From NCBI GenBank assembly GCA_023437285.1, contig JAEZGP010000350.1:1-6190 (forward strand): a DNA stretch of 6,190 nt. The letters are read 5' to 3'. Positions within the stretch are counted from its first letter, which is position 1, and each line of letters opens with the position of its first letter. The translations under genes were made by a program, and so were the position numbers. The stretch comes from Actinomycetes bacterium (GTDB lineage Bacteria; Actinomycetota; Actinomycetes; Mycobacteriales; Micromonosporaceae). Of the stretch, positions 1-5,684 are shown piece after piece. Below the pieces are notes generated by a model that did no database searches, was not told the origin of the DNA, and was given only the letters and a program-made list of their open reading frames with translations.

Positions 1-2
1 GA

Positions 3-341
3 CTGCTGACCACGGAACAGCTGTGGGAGCTTCCGCTGACCGCCAAGTCCGGCTTCAGCCTCGATGACGTGGCCAAGGCGGTCAACGCCGAACTCAAGGC
101 CGTCGACACCGAGTCGTTCGTGGCCACCGAGGCCAATCCGGCCAAGGCGACCTTGGAGACCAAGTTGGAGGTCGTCAAGCACGTCATCGCCGTCCGCCTC
201 GCGGAGGACCAGGCGGCGAAGGCGGCGGCAGCCAAGAAACTGGAGAAGGAAAAGCTGCTGGCAGCCCTGGGCCGCAAGCAGGACGCGGTCCTGGAAAACC
301 TGACCGAGGAAGAGCTGCTGGCCCGAATCAACAACCTGTAG
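3..341 (+). CDS. Phage-associated small helical protein, 3' end (5' end outside window)
   Basis: The reading frame is open from the left edge (first whole codon at 3) to a TAG at 339-341, giving 112 C-terminal residues. The visible N-terminal part reads LLTTEQLWELPLTAKSGFSL. It is followed by a Lys/Ala/Glu-rich helical stretch (about residues 70-85) and a conserved-looking tail with KQDAVLENLTEEELLARINNL-type spacing of acidic and leucine residues. From memory this matches small proteins of roughly 120-140 aa found in prophages and mobile loci, with an 'LTTEDLWDLPLTS' block, a helical middle and an 'LxxKQDxxLExMSEEEL' end. Their function is unknown to me. On that comparison only some 20-25 residues are missing at the left. 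It ends 17 nt from the convergent antitoxin stop. No terminator is evident in that gap. The reading frame is secure; the family match is by recognition only. Confidence 0.72.
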   Translation: MLTTEQLWELPLTAKSGFSLDDVAKAVNAELKAVDTESFVATEANPAKATLETKLEVVKHVIAVRLAEDQAAKAAAAKKLEKEKLLAALGRKQDAVLENLTEEELLARINNL

Positions 342-358
342 CCCGTTATCCGAGCCGG

Positions 359-679
359 TTAGGCGACCTTGAGTTGTTCGTCGCCGAAGTCGGCGATGAG
401 TTTGAGGGTGCCGCCGAGGGCGGTGATGTAGCGGCTGAGTACTTCCTGGGTGGAGACGTCGCCGGCTTCGATCTGGGAGACCCGGGCGACGCTGACGCCC
501 ATACGGGTGGCGACCTGTTCCTGGGTCATCTCGCGGCGCTTACGTAGTTCGGCCAGTCGCCAGCCGCGTGCCTGGTCGAGCATCTGGCCGAGGGAGGCGT
601 CGAAGGCGTCCTGGCCGCCGGCGGTGTCGACGGCGCGCTGCAGGTGGTCGGTGTCGCGCCACCGCTTAACGCTGTTCAT
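359..679 (-). CDS. XRE-family helix-turn-helix antitoxin (HigA-like)
   Basis: This 106-aa protein is the likely antitoxin and autorepressor of the toxin encoded just upstream. Residues about 42-75 form a lambda-repressor-type HTH: LAELRKRREMTQEQVATRMG followed by SVARVSQIEAGD, which is the second helix, the recognition helix and the usual IExG turn. The segment after it (STQEVLSRYITALGGTLKLIADF) is the typical C-terminal part of HigA-like antitoxins, which ends in a hydrophobic strand. Residues 1-38 are a helical region that probably contacts the toxin. The start is ATG at 677-679 with a strong GAAGGAG site at 687-693, 7 nt upstream. This start overlaps the 3' end of the toxin gene by 14 nt, so the two are cotranscribed and probably translationally coupled. 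The gene ends TAA at 359-361. The toxin-first order is typical of higBA-type loci. The role as antitoxin is inferred from family and context. Confidence 0.9.
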   Translation of the reverse strand: MNSVKRWRDTDHLQRAVDTAGGQDAFDASLGQMLDQARGWRLAELRKRREMTQEQVATRMGVSVARVSQIEAGDVSTQEVLSRYITALGGTLKLIADFGDEQLKVA

Positions 680-1049
680 CGCTGATCTCCTTCTCGCGTT
701 CCTTAAGGTACGTCGCGTAGCGCTGTTCGGCTTCCGGGATGGCTTCGCGGTACCAGCGGTTCCACTGGCCGGACTTGTCGCCGGCGATGAGCAGGATCGC
801 TGAGCGCCACGGGTCGAAGCAGAACAGGATCCTGATCTCAGTCTGGGCGGCTGAGGGCGGGCGGAGCTCTTTCATGTTGGTGATCCGGGAGGCGGTGATC
901 GTGTCCACCAGTGGTCGGCCTTCGGCGGGACCGTTGCGTTCCAGAACGAGGATGGCCTGGTTGACCAACCGGTGGGTGTCCCGGTCGGTTCGATACAGGT
1001 CGTCGAGGAACCCTTCGACCTGCTCGGTCATCAAGATCTCCCACTCCAC
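666..1049 (-). CDS. RelE/HigB-type toxin, phage Gp49-like family
   Basis: This 127-aa protein has the pattern of Gp49-like (RelE/ParE superfamily) toxins, which as a group cut mRNA on the ribosome. Recognisable blocks are GRPLVD (residues 44-49), NMKELRPP (58-65), EIRILFCFDP (71-80), AILLIAGDKSGQW (84-96), RWYREAIPEAEQRY (98-111). The basic residues K60, R63, R73, K92 and R98 and the aromatics W96 and Y100 lie where this family clusters its active-site residues. The length is normal. The start is GTG at 1047-1049, preceded by GGGAGG at 1057-1062 with 7-nt spacing. An in-frame ATG six codons in has no such site. First gene of a two-gene operon with the XRE antitoxin. No lesion is visible, so the module looks functional. 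The family call is strong; the RNase mechanism is inferred from relatives. Confidence 0.9.
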   Translation of the reverse strand: MEWEILMTEQVEGFLDDLYRTDRDTHRLVNQAILVLERNGPAEGRPLVDTITASRITNMKELRPPSAAQTEIRILFCFDPWRSAILLIAGDKSGQWNRWYREAIPEAEQRYATYLKEREKEISDEQR

Positions 1050-1067
1050 CGTGGCGCCTCCCGTGTG

Positions 1068-1085
1068 GTTAAGAATATTCTAAAC
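1068..1085. promoter_or_regulatory. 18-bp inverted repeat, probable antitoxin operator
   Basis: GTTAAGAATATTCTAAAC is an interrupted palindrome. The central AGAATATTCT is perfect, and GTT/AAC pair at the ends with one mismatched pair between. It is strikingly AT-rich for this GC-rich window and covers the -10 box of the toxin-antitoxin promoter. A HigA-like XRE repressor or toxin-antitoxin complex bound here would block transcription. This is the standard autoregulation logic for type II modules; binding is inferred. Confidence 0.6.
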
Positions 1086-1105
1086 GTCCAGCTGGCCTGC
1101 GACAA
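1077..1105 (-). promoter_or_regulatory. Promoter of the HigBA-like operon
   Basis: On the minus strand, TTGTCG (1100-1105) and TAGAAT (1077-1082) are separated by exactly 17 nt. This is a good sigma-70-type arrangement. Transcription would start near 1070, giving a leader of about 20 nt that carries the toxin's GGGAGG site. The -10 box lies inside an inverted repeat that could be the repressor site. Read from sequence only; no transcript evidence. Confidence 0.6.
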
Positions 1106-1440
1106 CGGCAGCTTCCGCTGTTCGTCGTTGGGGCGGAGGGCTGGGACACCCCTCCAGGTGCGGCGCTCGTCCTGCAAGGCGGCATGACCGCCGCTACCCG
1201 GCGCGCCGCGGTCAACCTCCTCGCGGACGCCAAAGCCGGCGACGGAGTGCTCGTCATCGGCACTACCCCGTTCATCGGCGAAGGGTTCGACGCACCAGCC
1301 CTCGATACCTTGTCCTCGCCGTCCCAGGCAAGGACACCGCCGAAGTCCACGACTACCACGATCATGCGGTGCCCATCCTGGCCAGCTCACTCCAACGACG
1401 CACGCCCGGCTACCGCACCCTCGGATTCGCCAAGACCTGA
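1090..1440 (+). pseudogene. Decayed C-terminal fragment of a DEAD/DEAH-box helicase
   Basis: In frame 2 the translation from about 1160 includes LVLQGGM, TRRAAVNLLADAKAGDGVLV, then IGTTPFIGEGFDAPALDTL. This is the second RecA lobe of an SF2 helicase, with GEGFDAPALDTL corresponding to motif V. After DTL (to 1312) the frame breaks. Similarity resumes in frame 1 at about 1312 as VLAVPGKDTAEVHDYHDHAV, then PILASSLQRRTPGYRTLGF, ending TGA at 1438-1440. Intact relatives that I recall read DTLFLA...GRxxR...PGK...AEVHDYHD. Here a base appears lost in the Phe codon, and about 17-20 codons holding motif VI (Q..GR..R) are missing. The N-terminal lobe with Walker A and DEAH is absent. Without motif VI it cannot be an active helicase. 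The relatives include restriction-type helicases and the helicase part of TOTE primase-helicases; I cannot say which. The upstream boundary (1090) is approximate. Confidence 0.72.
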
Positions 1441-1481
1441 CCGGTAGGTCCGCAGCCCGTACCAGAAGGAGTATTCGTCGG

Positions 1482-1835
1482 ATGAGAATTGCCGAGCTTG
1501 ACGACCTGGTCGCTGAGATTGTCGTTGACGCGTACGGCGACGATGAGCAGCACGTCGCCTTCCACGAACTGTTCAGCAGCGAGGTCGCTACGCCGGTGGT
1601 CGCGACCGTTCTCGGCCTGACGGTCGAGGTGATCGGCTTCGACTACCACGACGCTCGGCACGGGGTGATGGCCACATGCCGCCGCGACAAGGTAACGCAC
1701 GAACTCGGCGCCGCTGACGTGATCTTCCCGCCTGACTCGACCGCGGCCTGGGTGCAAGCCGCGTACCGGCGATGGCTGGGCCTCAAGCCGCACAAGGCTA
1801 CGATCCCGTCGGGCTGGCGACCGTGGCAGGAATGA
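1482..1835 (+). CDS. 117-aa protein resembling the CcbP calcium-binding family
   Basis: This small acidic soluble protein has no signal peptide or membrane segment. Its N-terminus, LDDLVAEIVVDAYGDDEQ (residues 6-23), followed by VAFHELF (25-31), TPVVATVLG (37-45) and VEVIGF (48-53), resembles the opening of CcbP-type proteins (EIVVDAYG.EEQ, a helical stretch, then P..A.. and a beta strand). CcbP from Anabaena binds calcium through acidic residues. The C-terminal AAWVQAAYRRWLGL (88-101) looks like an amphipathic helix. The family assignment is by pattern memory and is tentative; calcium binding in this protein is inference. The start is ATG at 1482 with AGAAGGAG ending at 1471, 10 nt upstream. 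The stop TGA (1833-1835) is 21 nt before the next start, so the two plus-strand genes probably form an operon. No frameshift or truncation is seen, so the gene looks intact even though it follows a pseudogene. Confidence 0.75.
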   Translation: MRIAELDDLVAEIVVDAYGDDEQHVAFHELFSSEVATPVVATVLGLTVEVIGFDYHDARHGVMATCRRDKVTHELGAADVIFPPDSTAAWVQAAYRRWLGLKPHKATIPSGWRPWQE

Positions 1836-1856
1836 GCATCGGGTGGAGGGCGGAAC

Positions 1857-3008
1857 GTGAGCGAGTACCAGTACTACGAGTTCGTAGCGGTGGACAGGCC
1901 GTTGGACGCCGACGAACTCGCGAAGGTGCGGGCGTTGTCGACCCGGGCGGACATCACCCCGACCCGGTTCGTCAACGAGTACCACTGGGGCGACTTCCGC
2001 GGTAACCCGCGCGCGCTGGTCGAGTCGTACTACGACGGCTTTCTGTACCTGGCGAACTGGGGAACCCGGGAGCTGATGATCCGCCTGCCGACCGGAGTGC
2101 TGAAGCCGGCCACCGCGAGTGAGTACTGCCTCACCGACTCGGCAGAGTCGTGGAGTAGGAAAGGGCACACGATCATTCACGTGTACCGGGAGGGCGACGG
2201 TGACGACGAGTTCGACGAGGACCCCCACGGCCTCCTCGGCTCGATCATCAGCGTCCGATCGGAACTGGCGGCCGGCGATCACCGCCTGTTGTACCTGGCG
2301 TGGCTGCACTCCGTCGCGGAAGGAGAACTGGACGACGATGTCGTCGAGCCACCCGTGCCCGCCAACCTCGGCGCGCTGAGCGCTGGACTGCGCGGCTTCG
2401 TCGACTTCATGCGCCTCGACCAGGATCTGCTCGACATCGCAACGCAGGGCAGTCCCCAGGCGACGACCACGAAGCCGTCCGCGGCGAAGCTGAATGCCTG
2501 GGTGGCTGGCCTCCCGGCAGCGGAGAAGGATGCGTTGATCGTCAAGGTGATGCGCGGGGAGGTCCACGTTGGTCCCCAACTGATGCGGCGCTTTCACGAC
2601 GGACCGGAGCCGAAGGCGCAGCATGTGGCGCGTCGTTCCGTAGCCGAGCTGCTCGACGCTGCTCAGAACCTGCGCGAGCATCGTGCCCGCCTCGCCGCAG
2701 AGGAACGCGAACGCCAGGCACAGCAACGCGAACGCGACGCGGCCACTGCTTTCCAACGCCGCCTCGACACGCTCGCCCGCGATCCGGAGGCTGCCTGGGC
2801 CCAGGTCACCACCCTGATCGAGACCAAGAAGGCCAAAGAGTACGACGCGGCCGTCACACTTCTGACCGAGCTGTCTGCCCTCGCCCGCCGCGACCGCGAC
2901 CTCGACCGGTTCCGCAAACGGGTGGCAGAGCTGGCCGCGACGTACGCCGGCCGGCCAGCTTTGCTGGAACGGCTTCGCCGGGCTGGCTTGCCAGCTCTGC
3001 CGGGCTGA
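1857..3008 (+). CDS. 383-aa conserved hypothetical protein with C-terminal coiled coil
   Basis: No named domain is recognised with certainty. Residues 1-155 look like a compact alpha/beta domain: it opens MSEYQYYEFVAVDRPLD, continues NEYHWGDFRGNPRALVE (40-56) and YLANWGTRELMIRLPTGVL (64-82), and ends in RLLYLAWL (143-150). I recall this N-terminus from uncharacterised actinobacterial proteins. An acidic linker (about 112-166) and a helical segment follow. Residues about 258-305 are a highly charged Arg/Glu/Gln/Ala coiled coil (AEERERQAQQRERDA). The last 75 residues (AWAQVTTLIETKKAKEYDAA, then LLERLRRAGLP) resemble the C-terminal tail of SWIM zinc-finger proteins, but no CxCxnCxH zinc motif is present. 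The start is GTG at 1857 with TGGAGGG ending at 1850, 6 nt upstream. It lies 21 nt after the CcbP-like gene, so it is likely cotranscribed. Its 3' 155 nt overlap the opposing kinase gene. The gene is secure; the function is unknown. Confidence 0.82.
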   Translation: MSEYQYYEFVAVDRPLDADELAKVRALSTRADITPTRFVNEYHWGDFRGNPRALVESYYDGFLYLANWGTRELMIRLPTGVLKPATASEYCLTDSAESWSRKGHTIIHVYREGDGDDEFDEDPHGLLGSIISVRSELAAGDHRLLYLAWLHSVAEGELDDDVVEPPVPANLGALSAGLRGFVDFMRLDQDLLDIATQGSPQATTTKPSAAKLNAWVAGLPAAEKDALIVKVMRGEVHVGPQLMRRFHDGPEPKAQHVARRSVAELLDAAQNLREHRARLAAEERERQAQQRERDAATAFQRRLDTLARDPEAAWAQVTTLIETKKAKEYDAAVTLLTELSALARRDRDLDRFRKRVAELAATYAGRPALLERLRRAGLPALPG

Positions 3009-3747
3009 GCCGTGCCTGCCGCCATGCCGCGACCAGCGTCGCGACATCCCCAAAACGGTCGCCGGGCCTGTTCTGGGTGGCTCGGTCAACGACGTCGCGT
3101 TGGAGGTCGTTCCCACGCCACCCGGCCGGCGAGTCGAGCAGGTGGTGCATGGTGCGGCCGAGGTTGAACACGGTAGTGCGCTCGTCGATGACGGCGCCGC
3201 GGGTGAACTCCTCGGGTGCCATGTACCGCGTGGAACCAGGCAACCGATCGGCGTGCAACGTGAACGGGCCTGGCCGGTACTCGTCAAGGTCGATCAGCCG
3301 CATCGTCCGGGTGTCGAAGTCGTAGAGGAAGCAACCGTCGTAGAGGTCAACCGCGACAAGGCCCGCGCCGACCACGGCCAGATGCGCTGCCAGGATCACG
3401 TTCAACGCGGCGTGGACATCGTCGACTGGCAGAGCCTGGAAGCGGGCAAGGCCCGTCCGGTCGGTTCCGCGGACGGTGGCGTGGTTGAGGACGGTGCCGT
3501 CCCGCCACGGGTAGACCAGCACCGGACCATCTGAGCTGTCGTCGAGAACCCGGGTGGGAGCGACAATCGCGTCGTGTCGCACCGCCGCGTGGACCGCGAC
3601 CGCGCGGGTCAGCGACTGAGCGGCGGCAGGAGTCGTTGGACGCTTCACAAACCAGCGCTGCCCATCCGCCACGACACCGTAGGACAGACAACCCGAGTCC
3701 TGCTCGGTGAACACCGCGAACGCCGCGTCGACAGCAAAACCCGCCAC
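2854..3747 (-). CDS. Divergent Hanks-type serine/threonine protein kinase
   Basis: This 297-aa protein has a short kinase domain at residues about 10-243. Visible landmarks are an ATP-site lysine in WFVKRP (K35), a catalytic loop VAVDLYDGCFLYDF (131-144) with D134 as the probable catalytic base, LIDLDEY (151-157) in place of DFG with D153 as the metal-binding residue, MAPEEF (176-181) as the APE motif, and a C-lobe helix ending LVAAWRQA. The canonical HRD...N and DFG are replaced. I recall VDxYDG and DLDEYRPGPF from a distinct bacterial kinase subfamily, so this looks like family variation, not damage. There is no transmembrane segment and no PASTA or other sensor domain, so it is a soluble kinase. 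The start is GTG at 3745-3747, the only sensible one after an in-frame TGA nearby. Its Shine-Dalgarno site is weak. Residues 247-297 (Arg/Gly-rich) are encoded antisense to the 383-aa gene and may be an accidental extension. Targets are unknown. Confidence 0.8.
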   Translation of the reverse strand: MAGFAVDAAFAVFTEQDSGCLSYGVVADGQRWFVKRPTTPAAAQSLTRAVAVHAAVRHDAIVAPTRVLDDSSDGPVLVYPWRDGTVLNHATVRGTDRTGLARFQALPVDDVHAALNVILAAHLAVVGAGLVAVDLYDGCFLYDFDTRTMRLIDLDEYRPGPFTLHADRLPGSTRYMAPEEFTRGAVIDERTTVFNLGRTMHHLLDSPAGWRGNDLQRDVVDRATQNRPGDRFGDVATLVAAWRQARLSPAELASQPGEAVPAKLAGRRTSRPALPPVCGTGRGRGRGGRGQTARSEV

Positions 3748-3770
3748 CGACTCAGCGTAGGTCTGCCGGG

Positions 3771-3776
3771 ATCATA
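3771..3776 (-). promoter_or_regulatory. Possible -10 box of the kinase gene
   Basis: TATGAT on the minus strand matches five of six consensus bases and lies 23 nt before the kinase GTG. No convincing -35 is found at 16-18 nt. A TTGACG sits about 27 nt upstream inside a perfect 6-bp inverted repeat, AGCCGT-CA-ACGGCT (3801-3814), which may be an operator or chance. Weak call. Confidence 0.25.
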
Positions 3777-3810
3777 ATCGGATTGACCAGTCACGATCAG
3801 AGCCGTCAAC

Positions 3811-3927
3811 GGCTACCGGAAATGGTCCAACTTCAACGTACGAGCTACCGTCGAACGCCCTCATCAAACGCCACATGTACGGCCGAGCGACGTTTGCCCT
3901 TTCACGCAGGGAATCCTACTCAGCTGA
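3811..3927 (+). pseudogene. Frameshifted transposase C-terminal remnant (ISL3-like)
   Basis: In the gap between the kinase start and the next gene, the plus strand gives three pieces in two frames. First is NVRATVE (to about 3855, frame 1). Next is NALIKRHMYGRATFAL (from 3854, frame 2). Last is ILLS followed by TGA at 3925-3927 (frame 1). Joined, they resemble the end of ISL3-family transposases, where EG-N..IK.IKRQMYGRA-F-LLR-RILL is typical. At least two frameshifts and the lack of any upstream part show it is dead. No inverted repeats or target duplication were found, so the insertion sequence boundaries are unknown. Identification rests on one short motif and is moderate. The rest of the 3748-4008 gap holds only the kinase upstream region and a hairpin. 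Confidence 0.45.
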
Positions 3928-3989
3928 CCACGCCAACCTCGCCACGCCGCGCAGCCACAAGATCTTCGCCAGAACCGAATTACGTGAGC

Positions 3990-4013
3990 GCTGACACCTG
4001 TTCGCAGGTCAGC
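3990..4013 (-). terminator. Hairpin at the end of the PIN toxin operon
   Basis: On the minus strand, GCTGACCTG and CAGG-TG-TCAGC form a 9-bp stem with a 2-nt bulge and a CGAA tetraloop. The stem contains the TGA stop of the 180-aa gene (4009-4011). There is no T-tract after it, as is common for actinobacterial terminators. The position at the very end of a three-gene operon supports a terminator or 3' mRNA-stabilising role; this is inference. Confidence 0.4.
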
Positions 4014-4551
4014 CGTTGTACAAGTGCATCCAGTTCGGGCATGCGACTTCGTACAGGGCCGTCGGCAGCGGTGCCCGGTGCTTCTTGAGCAGCGCGAAGA
4101 CGGAGTACGCGTAGTTCTGCATCTCGCTGGCGTAGCCGAGCAGGCTGTCGCCGCCGTGTTCGCCGTCGCAGGCGTGCAGGCCGGCGAGCACGCCCGCCGC
4201 CGCCTGGTGCGCCGACGCGGTCATGCCCAGTGCCAACCGGCGGGCGATGTCGTCCAGGTACGGGGCCAACGTCTCCTCGACGATCTCGCTCGCGGCATCG
4301 CATTCGTGGGTGTACCCGCGACCGGGGTGGTAACCCGCACGGGCGCCGAGCGCATCGAGAGGCAACAACCGCAGGGCGTGTTCGACCTCGTCACCGATCG
4401 ACTCCCACGCGGCGTTGTCGAGGATGCTCGCGGCGAGCGCTTCAGCCTCGACGACCAGGTCCGGATGCGCTTTGAGTAGGGCATTAAGCACCGCGCTGGA
4501 CTCGTGTGGGTGCAGCGACCGCAGGATCTTTGATGGTCGCTGTCGGGTCAT
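4009..4551 (-). CDS. 180-aa uncharacterised helical protein coupled to the PIN toxin
   Basis: I do not recognise a named family. The protein is almost entirely helical by composition. Residues 1-65 (LHPHESSAVLNALLKAHPDL through AEALAASIL and EVEHALRLLPLDAL) look like short paired helices. Residues 75-135 are rich in His, Cys, Asp and Glu (YHPGRGYTHECDAASEIVEE, then GLHACDGEHGGDSLLGY). The tail includes YAYSVFALLKK and a Trp/Cys-containing end. The scattered H76, H82, C84, H126, C128 and H132 could bind a metal, but no classic zinc motif is seen. No signal peptide or membrane segment. The start is ATG at 4549-4551, overlapping the PIN toxin stop as ATGA. This signals reinitiation and fixed stoichiometry with the toxin. 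It is third in the operon antitoxin-toxin-this gene. It could be an accessory toxin-antitoxin component or an unrelated passenger; the sequence does not decide. Confidence 0.8.
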   Translation of the reverse strand: MTRQRPSKILRSLHPHESSAVLNALLKAHPDLVVEAEALAASILDNAAWESIGDEVEHALRLLPLDALGARAGYHPGRGYTHECDAASEIVEETLAPYLDDIARRLALGMTASAHQAAAGVLAGLHACDGEHGGDSLLGYASEMQNYAYSVFALLKKHRAPLPTALYEVACPNWMHLYNG

Positions 4552-5105
4552 TGGCTGGCCCGCAGTTCTGCGACGCTGACAGGAAGGCCGTTGCGTTCGA
4601 GTCGGTCCAGGACATCGTCAATGCTGCCCGGGGGTTTTCGCCATGAGTCCGCGATTTGCTGGACGGCGGCGTAGACGACGGCATGGCTGAGGCTGATCTG
4701 GTCACGGACGAAGTCGTCGGGCGATTTCGCCTCGACGTCCCACGGCTGGAGGGCGGCGGAGGGGAAGTCACGCAGGTTCGAGGTGACGATCACCTGGGCT
4801 CTGGCTTTGATGGCGGCGGCCAGCACATGTCGGTCGTCGGGGTCGGGGAGCTTGAGCGAGTCGATGAGCGGCTCGTATTCGGTGATCTTCCAGTCGCGGA
4901 CGGCCGTTCCCATCAGGGTGCGGGTGCGGTCCAGTTTTGCCGGGTCGAGATCGGGCCGGTCGCGTGTGAGCGCTCCGAACATCTCGTCGAGGATTTCCTC
5001 TGTCCATCTCGCCTGGATGAGCCCGGTCTGGGCCAAGCGAATGAGTAGATCTCGAAGTGTGTTGGGGTAGAGAACGCTGGCGTCGTAGATGACAACGAAC
5101 GGCAT
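4548..5105 (-). CDS. vapC: PIN-domain ribonuclease toxin (VapC-like, VapC50 type)
   Basis: This 185-aa protein has an N-terminal PIN domain (about residues 3-125) and a C-terminal helical extension (128-185). PIN acidic residues are visible: D8 in VIYDASVLYP, E36/E37 and D40 in TEEILDEMF, D88/D90/D91 in LPDPDDRHVLAAA, and D113 in VTSNLRDFP, with T108 and N110 in the usual TxN-like position. These carboxylates hold the Mg/Mn ions used to cleave RNA. PIN toxins of this size, with a C-terminal extension and an excisionase-like HTH partner, correspond to the arrangement I know from M. tuberculosis VapBC50. The start is ATG at 5103-5105, only 3 nt after the antitoxin stop, with at best a weak Shine-Dalgarno site (GGAC), so coupled translation is likely. 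The stop overlaps the next ATG. All catalytic residues appear intact. The RNA target is unknown. Confidence 0.88.
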   Translation of the reverse strand: MPFVVIYDASVLYPNTLRDLLIRLAQTGLIQARWTEEILDEMFGALTRDRPDLDPAKLDRTRTLMGTAVRDWKITEYEPLIDSLKLPDPDDRHVLAAAIKARAQVIVTSNLRDFPSAALQPWDVEAKSPDDFVRDQISLSHAVVYAAVQQIADSWRKPPGSIDDVLDRLERNGLPVSVAELRASQ

Positions 5106-5108
5106 CGG

Positions 5109-5561
5109 TCAGTCCAGGTCCAGATCCTGGGCCAAGATGGCCAGTTCGTCAGCGGCGGCACGTCGACGAGCGTCGTCATGGTGCTTGTAGTTCAGGAGGG
5201 ATCCGGCCAGCACCCGTCGATGCGTGCCGACCCGGCGGTAATCGATCTCGCCGGCGTCCAGCAGCCCGATGAGATAGGGCCGCGACACGTTGAGCAGGTC
5301 GGCGGCCTGTTGGGTGGTCAGCTCGGCATGTGCGGGGACGACCGAGACCCCGTGTCCGTTCGCCATGTGCGCGAGGATCCGTGATAGCAACTCGACCGCC
5401 GCACGTGGAACGACGAGTTGGTCGCCATCGTCGTCGACCAACCGGACCGTGGCAGGGCCATCGGGGTGCGTACGCAAATAGGCTTGGACCTGCCCCAAGG
5501 CCTGTGCGGCTGCTGCGGCGGCCGCGGGATCCGGGACGACGGTACTAACAGCAACTGCCAT
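5109..5561 (-). CDS. Excisionase-like HTH antitoxin of the PIN module
   Basis: This 150-aa DNA-binding protein is the likely antitoxin (VapB50-like). Residues 80-126 are a MerR/excisionase-type winged helix: [20 protein letters not shown] is the HTH, followed by [18 protein letters not shown], where the wing holds the GTHRR turn, then LLNYK. The N-terminal part has an Ala-rich helix (12-22) and a small beta region, [21 protein letters not shown] (39-59). The C-terminus is charged ([19 protein letters not shown]) and probably wraps the toxin. ATG at 5559-5561 is chosen because GGAAGGGG lies 5 nt upstream. The frame remains open to 5840, but that upstream part is Arg/Pro-rich, has no ribosome site and antisenses another reading frame. 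The gene is first in a three-gene operon. As with other antitoxins of this kind it probably represses its own promoter. Despite annotation habits, it is unlikely to be a true phage excisionase in this context. Confidence 0.87.
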   Translation of the reverse strand: MAVAVSTVVPDPAAAAAAAQALGQVQAYLRTHPDGPATVRLVDDDGDQLVVPRAAVELLSRILAHMANGHGVSVVPAHAELTTQQAADLLNVSRPYLIGLLDAGEIDYRRVGTHRRVLAGSLLNYKHHDDARRRAAADELAILAQDLDLD

Positions 5562-5579
5562 CACAACCCCTTCCAATCG

Positions 5580-5609
5580 AAATAACCGAAGCAAGCGTAA
5601 CAATCGCAA
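5580..5609 (-). promoter_or_regulatory. Possible promoter/operator of the PIN toxin operon
   Basis: The minus strand carries TTGCGA (5604-5609), an 18-nt spacer and TTATTT (5580-5585), upstream of the antitoxin start. The stretch 5575-5615 is notably AT-rich. It contains two copies of CGATTG 27 nt apart and loosely repeated TTnCG units, which could be binding sites for the winged-helix antitoxin. The implied leader is very short (about 11 nt). Low confidence. Confidence 0.28.
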
Positions 5610-5684
5610 TGGTTGTTGTCCACGTTTCGGGTAATCAGCGCCTCGCTGTTGTGCCTGGTTGAGGTGGCTCGGCGGGCAGCGCCG

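Noticed and set aside
1410..3287. Long 625-codon minus-strand open frame
   Set aside because: It runs antisense to two well-supported plus-strand genes and out of frame with the kinase. Its translation is Arg/Val/Gly-rich without domains, as expected of a GC-rich shadow frame.
2300..3325. 341-codon plus-strand frame
   Set aside because: It overlaps the 383-aa gene in another frame. Its Arg/Pro/Ala-rich composition is typical of an out-of-frame reading of high-GC coding DNA.
5575..5640. CRISPR-like or iteron-like short repeats upstream of the antitoxin
   Set aside because: Only loose similarity between units and two exact CGATTG words; no regular spacing or spacers. At most an operator.
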